NCBI GenBank assembly: GCA_026785645.1
Contig: JAJAZM010000119.1
Coordinates: 1 to 14,399, forward strand
DNA: 14,399 nucleotides
Origin: Sphingomonas bacterium
GTDB taxonomy: Bacteria; Pseudomonadota; Alphaproteobacteria; Sphingomonadales; Sphingomonadaceae
Reading direction: 5' to 3'
Below the pieces are notes generated by a model that was not told where the DNA came from, did no database searches, and worked only from the letters and a program-made list of their open reading frames with translations. The number at the start of each line of letters is the position of its first letter. Position 1 is the stretch's first letter. Both the position numbers and the translations under genes were made by a program. Shown here piece by piece: positions 1 to 6,411 of the stretch.

Positions 1-2
1 GG

Positions 3-1607
3 ACGCAAGTCGAGCGCTATCCGTGGCTGGATGCGGTGACGATCACTGACCCGTCGGCGATGCAGCCATTCGCCGAATTCGGGATCGTGCTGCTGCTGTT
101 TGCGATCGGGCTCGAGCTGAGTTTCAAGCGGCTGGTCAAAATGCGCCGCGCGGTGTTCGGCATTGGCGCTGCGGAGCTTGGCTTCGGTGCGCTGTTGATC
201 GGCGGCGGGCTGGTGCTGATGGGCAATTCGCTTAGCGCAGCGATCGTGCTCGGCCTCGCGCTGGCGATGTCGTCGACCGCTTTGGTCATCCCGCTCGCCG
301 GAACCACCAGTCCGGCGGGCAAGGCGGCGTTCGCGATGCTGCTGTTCGAGGATCTCGCTCTGGTGCCTTTGCTGTTCCTGTTCGCCAGCCTTGGCGGCGG
401 CGGCGAACCGGGCGCGTTGCTGACAGTGCTTTGGCAGGGCGCGCTGGTGATTGCGGTGATGCTGGTCGCCGGGCGCTTCCTGCTCCCGCCATTGTTCGCG
501 CAGGCAGCGCGAACCAAGAGCCCCGAACTGTTCCTCGCGGTCAGCCTGCTCACCGTGATCCTCGCCAGCCTGGCGACCAGCGCGGTCGGGCTGTCGCCGA
601 TCCTCGGCGCGCTGGTTGCCGGAATCCTGATCGCCGAGACCGACTATCGCGGCGAAGTCGAGCAGGTCACCGCGCCGTTGCGCGGGCTCGCGCTCGGCGT
701 GTTCCTGATCACGGTCGGGATGAGCCTGAACCTGGTCGCATTGTTCGCCAACTGGCCGGCCTTGCTGGCGGCGCTGGCGCTGGTGTTGCTGGCCAAGATC
801 GCAGTCACTTCGATCCTGCTGTGGCTGAGCGGATCGCGGCCCGGGGTGGCGGCGGAAACCGGGCTGCTCATGGCCAGTCCGTCGGAAACGACCCTGATCC
901 TGCTCGGCGCGGGCGCGGCGGCGGGGGTGATCCTGCCGCAAGCCGCGAGTTTCTGGCAGGCGGTGACCGCGCTCGGGCTGACGGTGACCCCGATGCTGGC
1001 GATGCTCGGGCGGGCAGCGGGACGCAAGGTCGACCGCCAGGCATCGGCCCATGTCGAACAAGGCGCGGCGGCGGGCAAGACCGTGATCTTCGGCTTCGGC
1101 CGGGTCGGGCAGATGGTCGCCGACATGCTGACCAATCACGACAGATCCTATCTGGCTGTGGAAAGCGACATCGACGCAGTGCTCGGCGCTCGCGAGATGG
1201 GCTATAATGTGCTGTTCGGCGATGTCGCGCGCGGGGCGATGGTCGACAAGCTCGGGCTGGGCGATGCCGACGCTCTGGTATTGACGATGGACGATCCGGT
1301 GCTGATCATTCGCCTCGCCCGCACATTCCGCGACCAATTTCCCGATCTTGCGATCATCGCCCGCGCCCGCGATACCGACCATGCCGCGCTCCTCTACCGC
1401 GCCGGGGTGACCGATGCGGTGCCCGAGGCGATGGAAGCCTCGCTCCAGCTATCGGAAGCGGTGCTGGTCGATATCGGCGTGGCGATGGGCCCGGTAATCG
1501 CCTCGATCCACGAAAAACGCAGCGAACTCCGCGCGGAGATTATGGCGGCGGGCGAATTGGAGATGGAGCCGACGTTGGGGCGGAGATGGGTTCGGGATTC
1601 AGGGTAA
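3..1607 (+). CDS. CPA2-family cation:proton antiporter with TrkA-N domain (KefB/KefC-like), 5' end missing
   Basis: Inner-membrane monovalent cation:proton antiporter, most likely for K+ efflux and pH or electrophile-stress balance. The reading frame is open to the left edge (first full codon at 3, reading TQVERYPWLDAVTI), so the true start lies outside the window; a GTG at 36 is an internal codon. Counting from that GTG, residues 1-325 are hydrophobic helices with family motifs: LLFAIGLELS near 21-30, SSTALVIPL near 79-87, and LLFEDLALVPLLF near 102-114, which carries the conserved acidic residue of the exchange site. A cytoplasmic RCK/TrkA-N domain follows at about 347-470, with the nucleotide-binding glycines GFGRVG at 353-358. 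The last ~50 residues are a charged tail. KefB, KefC and other CPA2 exchangers cannot be told apart by eye, and no KefF/KefG partner is visible. It converges on alaS with a 25-bp gap that shows no terminator. Confidence 0.93.
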   Translation, partial: TQVERYPWLDAVTITDPSAMQPFAEFGIVLLLFAIGLELSFKRLVKMRRAVFGIGAAELGFGALLIGGGLVLMGNSLSAAIVLGLALAMSSTALVIPLAGTTSPAGKAAFAMLLFEDLALVPLLFLFASLGGGGEPGALLTVLWQGALVIAVMLVAGRFLLPPLFAQAARTKSPELFLAVSLLTVILASLATSAVGLSPILGALVAGILIAETDYRGEVEQVTAPLRGLALGVFLITVGMSLNLVALFANWPALLAALALVLLAKIAVTSILLWLSGSRPGVAAETGLLMASPSETTLILLGAGAAAGVILPQAASFWQAVTALGLTVTPMLAMLGRAAGRKVDRQASAHVEQGAAAGKTVIFGFGRVGQMVADMLTNHDRSYLAVESDIDAVLGAREMGYNVLFGDVARGAMVDKLGLGDADALVLTMDDPVLIIRLARTFRDQFPDLAIIARARDTDHAALLYRAGVTDAVPEAMEASLQLSEAVLVDIGVAMGPVIASIHEKRSELRAEIMAAGELEMEPTLGRRWVRDSG

Positions 1608-1632
1608 TTCCTCCCTGTTTCGGAGCGAACTT

Positions 1633-4290
1633 TCAGGCGCCAATCCCTCCCAGCTCTTTCCGCACCGCCTGGAGCGCTTCATTCGAATTCTCGCCGTCCG
1701 GTCCCCCACCTTGCGCCATGTCGGGACGGCCGCCGCCGCCCTGCCCGCCTAGCGCCGCCACCGCAGCCTTGACGAGGTCGACCGCCGAGATCGTGGCGAC
1801 AAGGTCGTCGGTCACCCCGACGGCGACGCTGGCGCGGCCGTCGTTGGTGGCGATCAGCGCGGCGATTCCGCTGCCGAGACGTTGCTTCATGGCGTCGACT
1901 TCGCCGCGTAGGTTCCTGGGGTCGAGTCCGTCGACGACTTGGCCGAAGAAGGCATGACCCGCGATTTGCTCAGGTACGGAATCGTCGGATTTCGCCGAGC
2001 CGCCGCCCATCGCGAGTGCCTTCTTCGCATCGGCGAGTTCACGCTCGAGGCGACGTGCGGTTTCGACCAAAACGGCAACCCGCGCGGGCACTTCGTCGGG
2101 TGAGGATTTGAGCGCGGCAGCGGCTTCGCGGAGTTTGTCGTCGCGAGCGTTGAGCCAGTGGCGCGCGCCCTCACCAGTCAGCGCCTCGATCCGGCGGATG
2201 CCCGAGGACACCGCGCTTTCGGCGATGATCTTGAAAATGGCGATGTCGCCGGTCGCCTCGACATGGGTGCCGCCGCACAGTTCGACGGAATAATGCTTGT
2301 CGGTGTTGCGCCCCATCGAGAGCACGCGGACCTCGTCGCCATACTTCTCCCCGAACAGCGCCAATGCGCCCGCCGCGACGGCGTCGTCGGGGGTCATCAG
2401 TCGGGTGGTGACGGGCTGATTGGCGCGGATCTCGGCGTTCACCTCGGCTTCGATCGCGGCGATGTCGTCATGGCTCAACGCCTTGGGGTGCGAATAGTCG
2501 AAGCGCAGGCGGTCAGGCGCAACGAGGCTGCCCTTCTGCGTGACATGGCCACCAAGTCGGTTGCGCAAAGCGGCGTGGAGCAAGTGAGTCGCGCTATGGT
2601 TGGCGCGGGTCGCAGCACGGCGCTCGACATCGACTGACTGGCGGAGCGTGTCGCCCAACTTGATGTTTCCCTCGGCGATTCGGGTGCGGAGCGCATGGAG
2701 CTTGCCGAGCGGTTTAGACGTTTCCTCAACAAGACCTTTGAAACCATTGATTGACGTGAGTTTTCCAGCATCACCAACTTGACCGCCGCTTTCGCCATAG
2801 AAGGGGGTCTGGTTGAGAATGACGGTGACGGTCTCGCCCTCGCCTGCCGTATCGACCCGTGCGCCATCCTTGACCACGGCGAGGACCACGCCCTCGCCTT
2901 CATGGCCCGAGTAACCGGTAAATTCGGTCGATCCGATTTCCTCGGCGAGATCGTACCACAATTCATCGGAGACCTTTTCGCCCGAGCCTTTCCAGGCGGC
3001 GCGGGCGGCGGTTTTCTGCTCGGCCATCGCGGCATCGAACCCGGCGCGATCGACCGACATGCTGCGGGCGCGAAGGGCATCCTCGGTAAGGTCGTAAGGA
3101 AAGCCGAAGGTGTCGTAGAGCTTGAACGCGGTGGCGCCGGAGAGCTCGCCCTTTTCACCCATTTTTCCAGTGGCTTCGTCGAGCAGTTTCAGACCGTTGG
3201 CGAGCGTTCGGCGGAACTGCGCTTCTTCCCCCGCCAAGGTCGCTTCGATCAGCGGCTGGGCGCGCACCAACTCGGGGTAAGCGGCACCCATTTCCTTGAC
3301 CAGCTCGGGCACCAGGCGGTGCATCAGCGGATCCTTGGCGCCGAGCAAGTGGGCGTGGCGCATCGCGCGGCGCATGATCCGGCGAAGGACATACCCGCGA
3401 CCCTCGTTTGCCGGGAGCACACCGTCGGCGACGAGGAAGCCCGAAGCGCGGAGGTGGTCGGCGATGACACGGTGGCTGGCCTGTTGTTCGCCGACCGCCT
3501 TGGTGTGCGTCAGTTCCTCCGACGCATGGATCATCGCCTTGAAGGTATCGGTGTCATAATTATCGTGGACGCCCTGCATCACCGCCGCGAGGCGCTCGAG
3601 CCCCATGCCGGTGTCGATCGACGGCCTGGGCAGATCGGCGACAATCTCGTCGCTCTCCTGCAGGAATTGCATGAACACCAGGTTCCAGATCTCGACGAAG
3701 CGATCGCCATCCTCGTCGGGCGAACCCGGCGGCCCACCGGGGATATGGTCGCCATGATCGTAGAATATTTCCGAGCATGGCCCGCTCGGCCCGTCCGCAC
3801 CCATCGCCCAGAAATTGTCCTTGGTGGCGATGCGGATGATGCGGCTGTCGGGCAGGCCCGCAATCTTCTTCCACAGGTTAAAGGCTTGGTCGTCGGTGTG
3901 ATAGACGGTGGCGGTCAACTTGGCAGGATCGAGCCCCCAGTCGCGGGTCAGCAGGGTCCAGGCGTGGGTGATCGCCTGATCCTTGAAATAATCGCCGAAG
4001 CTGAAATTCCCCAGCATTTCGAAGAAGGTGTGGTGGCGCGCGGTGTAGCCGACATTGTCGAGGTCATTATGCTTGCCCCCAGCACGAACGCACTTCTGGC
4101 TGCTGGTGGCGGTGACATAGGGCCGCGTCTCGAGCCCGGTGAAGACGTTCTTGAACGGCACCATCCCGGCGTTGACGAACATCAAGGTGGGATCGTTATG
4201 CGGGACGAGCGGCGCGGATGGTACGCGGGCATGCCCCTGCCCTTCGAAATAATCGAGGAAGCTGCGGCGGATGTCGTTGGTCGAGGTCAT
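1633..4290 (-). CDS. alaS: Alanine-tRNA ligase
   Basis: Charges tRNA-Ala with alanine in the cytoplasm and edits mischarged Ser/Gly. It has 885 residues, full length for bacterial AlaS, with all domains in order. The class II catalytic core is at about 1-240 (VNAGMVPFKNVF near 39-50; RHHTFFEMLGNFSFGDYF at 85-102; DTGMGLERL near 226-234). The tRNA-recognition region runs to about 460. The editing domain has zinc ligands HSATH (H565, H569) and CGGTH (C672, H676). The C-terminal DHHA1 (C-Ala) domain carries the glycine-rich GGGGRPDMAQGGG at 851-863. The ATG at 4288-4290 gives the standard N-terminus, DIRRSFLDYFEGQGH. No Shine-Dalgarno sequence precedes it. A candidate promoter ends so close that the mRNA may be leaderless. 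No frame breaks or missing ligands were seen. Confidence 0.98.
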   Translation of the reverse strand: MTSTNDIRRSFLDYFEGQGHARVPSAPLVPHNDPTLMFVNAGMVPFKNVFTGLETRPYVTATSSQKCVRAGGKHNDLDNVGYTARHHTFFEMLGNFSFGDYFKDQAITHAWTLLTRDWGLDPAKLTATVYHTDDQAFNLWKKIAGLPDSRIIRIATKDNFWAMGADGPSGPCSEIFYDHGDHIPGGPPGSPDEDGDRFVEIWNLVFMQFLQESDEIVADLPRPSIDTGMGLERLAAVMQGVHDNYDTDTFKAMIHASEELTHTKAVGEQQASHRVIADHLRASGFLVADGVLPANEGRGYVLRRIMRRAMRHAHLLGAKDPLMHRLVPELVKEMGAAYPELVRAQPLIEATLAGEEAQFRRTLANGLKLLDEATGKMGEKGELSGATAFKLYDTFGFPYDLTEDALRARSMSVDRAGFDAAMAEQKTAARAAWKGSGEKVSDELWYDLAEEIGSTEFTGYSGHEGEGVVLAVVKDGARVDTAGEGETVTVILNQTPFYGESGGQVGDAGKLTSINGFKGLVEETSKPLGKLHALRTRIAEGNIKLGDTLRQSVDVERRAATRANHSATHLLHAALRNRLGGHVTQKGSLVAPDRLRFDYSHPKALSHDDIAAIEAEVNAEIRANQPVTTRLMTPDDAVAAGALALFGEKYGDEVRVLSMGRNTDKHYSVELCGGTHVEATGDIAIFKIIAESAVSSGIRRIEALTGEGARHWLNARDDKLREAAAALKSSPDEVPARVAVLVETARRLERELADAKKALAMGGGSAKSDDSVPEQIAGHAFFGQVVDGLDPRNLRGEVDAMKQRLGSGIAALIATNDGRASVAVGVTDDLVATISAVDLVKAAVAALGGQGGGGRPDMAQGGGPDGENSNEALQAVRKELGGIGA

Positions 4291-4297
4291 GGCAAGT

Positions 4298-4326
4298 CAG
4301 ATATGAGACTTGCTGCAATGCGGCAA
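4298..4326 (-). promoter_or_regulatory. Candidate sigma-70-type promoter of alaS
   Basis: On the minus strand, TTGCCG (4321-4326) lies 17 bp from TATCTG (4298-4303). The match is good at -35 and weak at -10 (TAT only). The predicted transcription start falls at about 4290-4291, on or next to the alaS ATG. The -35 box abuts the foot of the hairpin at 4327-4354, so terminator and promoter are packed back to back. Pattern match only. Confidence 0.35.
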
Positions 4327-4354
4327 GGGAGCGGCACCTTGCGGCACCGCTCCC
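4327..4354 (-). terminator. Hairpin between the repeat-protein gene and alaS, probable terminator
   Basis: On the minus strand, GGGAGCGG pairs perfectly with CCGCTCCC. The inner TGCC/GGTG adds two G-C and two G-U pairs closing a GCAA tetraloop, so the stem can reach 12 bp. The wobble pairs would be C-A mismatches on the plus-strand RNA, which indicates the hairpin works in minus-strand transcripts. It starts 26 bp past the stop codon at 4380. No U-tract follows (CTTGCC), so intrinsic termination may be weak. An mRNA 3'-end stabiliser is the alternative. Confidence 0.55.
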
Positions 4355-4379
4355 CCTTGATTCAACGCCTCAAATGCCG

Positions 4380-5954
4380 TCAGCCGTAGACCGGATAAGA
4401 TTCCTCGATCAGTCCAGAGCCGGTGTCTACCCGGTACACATTGCCGTTGGCATAGCGATACCAGTCGGAACCGCTGTCGGCGTAACGGTCGCGATAATCG
4501 AACGGCACGTTATACGTGTCGTAGCCGCTCGGCATGCGCTGTCCGACCGCAAACTGATCGCCGCTGATCAACGCTGCAAGCGCCAGGATCATCTGATTGG
4601 TCGGATCGACCTGGTAGATCCCGTCATTGGCATAACGATATTGATACTGCGGCGTGTCGGCATAGGCCGAACGATAGCCGTAAGGGACGTTATAGTCTGG
4701 ATAGGCCACCGGCCACGGGCTCCCGATGTCATAGTTATCGCCGTAAATCGGATAGCGCGCCGCAATCTGCCGGCTGCCCTGATCGACCTGATAGATATAG
4801 CCGTCGCCATAGCGATAATAATGATCGTCATCGTCCCGATAGCTGGCGCGATAGTTGAGCGGCACATTGTAGACGCCATAGCTGGCCGGAAGCGCCTGGC
4901 CGATGCCATAGCCCTGGCCCATCACCAGCGACACTAAGGCGGTGATCAGCTGGGTGCTGCCATCGACCTGGTAAATGCCATAGCCGTCGTTGCGATAATA
5001 ATAGTCCGGGGTATCGTAATAATAGTCGCTATATCCTGACGGCACGTAGCTGCTGTAATAGGTCTGCGGCCACGGATCGCCGATGCCATATCCTCCGAAC
5101 AGGGGATATTGCGAGCGGACGAAGCCATCGTTGCGATTGATCCGGTAGACGCTGCCGAAATTGCTGTCGTAGCGATGATAATAATCGCTGGTGTCCACAT
5201 AATTGCTCGCAAAATACGTCGGCACCGGTGACCAAGATTGAACATTATAATCGACGCGGTCGCCAATCGACACGATCCGGCGACCGTCGAACTTGGCCTT
5301 GAACGGCTTCATCTGGCGCATCTCGCGGCTCGCGAACACCGGCGCAACCGGACGATAGCCGCGACCATCGAATCGCGCGGTACGGACCGAGCTGCGGTCG
5401 TCGCCGCGAGGAGCGAACAGGCGTTCGGCCGTTTTACGCTCAATCTGCTTCTGCTGGCGATCAAGCTGCTGCGGACGGACGTTGTTGCGCTCGATGCGGT
5501 GCGCCTGGCGCTCGACACGCTGCTGCTGACGCTCGACCTTGGCGTTGCTCTCTACGCGTTGCGCCTGGCGCTCGACGCGTTGCGGACGCTCGACGCGCTG
5601 CTGCTGGCGTTCCACGCGCTGCTGCTCACGCTCGACGCGTTGCGGACGCTCGACACGTTGCTGGCGCTCGGCACGCTGGACCTGGCGCTCGACTCGTTGC
5701 GGCCGTTCCGCGCGTTGCATCTGTTGACGTTCGACGCGTTGCGGGCGCTCGACGCGCTCCGTTTGCTGACGTTCGGCGCGCTGGACCTGCTGCGACCGTT
5801 CCTGGCGCTGCGGGCGCTCGGCCTTCTGGCCATCACTCTGCTGCGCTGCGGCCTGCTGCATATTATCAGCGCTGCGGCCGCCCTTCTCGGCCGAAACCGG
5901 GGAAGTCAGAGCAATGCCGGCAACGCTGGCGATCAATAAAATCTTGCGGGTCAT
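4380..5954 (-). CDS. Secreted Arg/Gln-rich, Tyr-repeat protein of unknown function
   Basis: I do not recognise a named family. It has 524 residues. Residues 1-22 form a signal peptide (MTRK, hydrophobic core, cleavage after VSA22), so export to the periplasm or beyond is likely. Residues 43-175 are a low-complexity Arg/Gln/Glu region built from RVERPQ and RVERQQQ units; it is either an extended charged helix or disordered. A short basic segment (about 183-250) leads to four and a half Tyr-rich modules of ~60 residues (255-524). Their core reads YRY, G.IYQVD, a short linker, (Y)xIG, P..Y, YNVP..YR..Y.D. The modules alternate between two subtypes. There is no enzyme motif, and the only membrane-like stretch is the signal peptide. 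The start is well supported: ATG at 5952-5954, preceded five bases upstream by a perfect GGAGGT (5960-5965). A structural or surface-binding role is possible but would be a guess. Confidence 0.85.
   Translation of the reverse strand: MTRKILLIASVAGIALTSPVSAEKGGRSADNMQQAAAQQSDGQKAERPQRQERSQQVQRAERQQTERVERPQRVERQQMQRAERPQRVERQVQRAERQQRVERPQRVEREQQRVERQQQRVERPQRVERQAQRVESNAKVERQQQRVERQAHRIERNNVRPQQLDRQQKQIERKTAERLFAPRGDDRSSVRTARFDGRGYRPVAPVFASREMRQMKPFKAKFDGRRIVSIGDRVDYNVQSWSPVPTYFASNYVDTSDYYHRYDSNFGSVYRINRNDGFVRSQYPLFGGYGIGDPWPQTYYSSYVPSGYSDYYYDTPDYYYRNDGYGIYQVDGSTQLITALVSLVMGQGYGIGQALPASYGVYNVPLNYRASYRDDDDHYYRYGDGYIYQVDQGSRQIAARYPIYGDNYDIGSPWPVAYPDYNVPYGYRSAYADTPQYQYRYANDGIYQVDPTNQMILALAALISGDQFAVGQRMPSGYDTYNVPFDYRDRYADSGSDWYRYANGNVYRVDTGSGLIEESYPVYG
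4383..5192 (-). repeat. Tandem ~60-residue Tyr-rich protein modules, A-B-A-B-A' order
   Basis: The modules are at 5013-5192 (A), 4827-5012 (B), 4650-4826 (A), 4470-4649 (B) and 4383-4469 (half A). A modules carry YPLFGG or YPIYGD followed by IG.PWP. B modules carry an alanine/leucine-rich linker (ALVSLVMGQG, ALAALISGDQ) followed by GQ.LP or GQRMP. All full modules end near an aspartate-rich turn (DTP, DDDD, DSG). This suggests a ~120-residue A-B unit was duplicated after the first A-to-B divergence. Confidence 0.7.
5430..5828 (-). repeat. Minisatellite-like coding repeat (RVERPQ/RVERQQQ units)
   Basis: Imperfect 18-21-bp units encode Arg-Val-Glu-Arg followed by Pro-Gln or Gln-Gln-Gln. The 26 bases at 5569-5594 recur identically at 5629-5654, exactly 60 bp (20 codons) away, which is a sign of slippage or unequal recombination. 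All units keep the reading frame. The region should be prone to copy-number variation between strains and to assembly collapse. Confidence 0.75.
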
Positions 5955-6165
5955 GAGTGACCTCCAATCTTGTTTTTTCTCACATATTCAACGCACAACA
6001 ATGGCAGTTGGAGCCTGTGCGGGGCATGAACCTGAGCGCTTTCGGCTCGGCTCGCCGCGTCGCGGCCTCGGTCCATCCGCCTGTTGTCCGGGGTTCAGGA
6101 ACGTCGGCGGAAGGAGCCCCTTCGAAGGCCTCCGAAATTTATTTGTCATTTCCCGTTTTCGGGGC

Positions 6166-6263
6166 TTGCAGGCCGCCGCGAATCAGTGTTTAACACAATT
6201 GTGGTTGCGGTCTTCGGATTGAAATCATGGAGCCTCGGACACCTCGGTGTCCGGGGCTTTCTT
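6166..6263 (+). ncRNA. Candidate small RNA with promoter and intrinsic terminator
   Basis: TTGCAG (6166-6171) sits 17 bp from TTTAAC (6189-6194), a moderate sigma-70-like promoter. A transcript from about 6201 would run into the strong terminator at 6231-6263, giving an RNA of about 60 nt. The terminator is the firm part; the promoter is a pattern match. No family is recognised. A minimal leader attenuator is not supported, because no plus-strand gene follows before mtgA. Confidence 0.35.
6231..6263 (+). terminator. Strong rho-independent terminator, plus strand
   Basis: AGCCTCGGACAC pairs with GTGTCCGGGGCT, 12 bp with one T-G wobble and a CTCG loop. It is followed by a T-rich tail (TTTCTT, sharing the last stem base). 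The T-tract fixes the direction as plus. No annotated plus-strand gene ends here, since both flanking genes are on the minus strand, so it must serve an unannotated transcript or stop antisense transcription. Confidence 0.75.
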
Positions 6264-6331
6264 GTATCTGGCGCTTTCTTCTGCTCGGCGCAGCCGGTAC
6301 CGAAGATGCGCCGCTCCCTTATCCTGCTCCC

Positions 6332-6362
6332 AGCCACGGCCATCGCCCGGGGCTTTCTTTTT
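6332..6362 (+). terminator. Second rho-independent terminator-like hairpin, plus strand
   Basis: AGCCACGG pairs with CCGGGGCT, seven pairs with a single A-G mismatch, over a loop of about seven bases. It is followed by TTTCTTTTT. It shares the 3' arm and tail CCGGGGCTTTCTT with the terminator 100 bp to the left. It again points in the plus direction with no gene ahead of it. It may be a backup terminator or the end of a second small transcript. Confidence 0.6.
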
Positions 6363-6411
6363 GTCCGCGTTTGACTGGAGTGCAGCGCTGTTCAGTTGGC
6401 ACCTCGCCTTT

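Larger units (their letters stand above)
5955..6411. other. 457-bp region without a protein gene
   Basis: It lies between the start of the repeat-protein gene and the end of the SulP gene, both on the minus strand. It holds the ribosome-binding site of the former (5960-5965), presumably that gene's promoter (no convincing -35/-10 pair found), and two plus-strand terminator-like hairpins listed separately. Short open frames here have no ribosome-binding site, no recognisable domain and no consistent codon use. I saw no tRNA, and no SRP RNA or 6S RNA core. Confidence 0.6.

Noticed and set aside
2779..4389. 536-codon open frame on the plus strand, antisense to alaS
   Set aside because: alaS on the opposite strand is complete with all motifs. 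The antisense product has no recognisable domain, and its openness follows from the GC-rich codon use of alaS.
5238..5939. 233-codon Leu/Ala/Arg-rich open frame antisense to the repeat protein
   Set aside because: Its leucine repeats are the complement of the RVERQ coding repeat. The minus-strand gene has a signal peptide and a perfect Shine-Dalgarno sequence, while this frame has neither.
6088..6130. GGTTCAGGAACGTCGG and GGCGGAAGGAGC, reminiscent of a tRNA T-arm or the SRP RNA tip
   Set aside because: No T-stem pairing or cloverleaf can be drawn, and the SRP core (GTCAGG, GGAAGG, AGCAGCC in their fixed arrangement) is not present.
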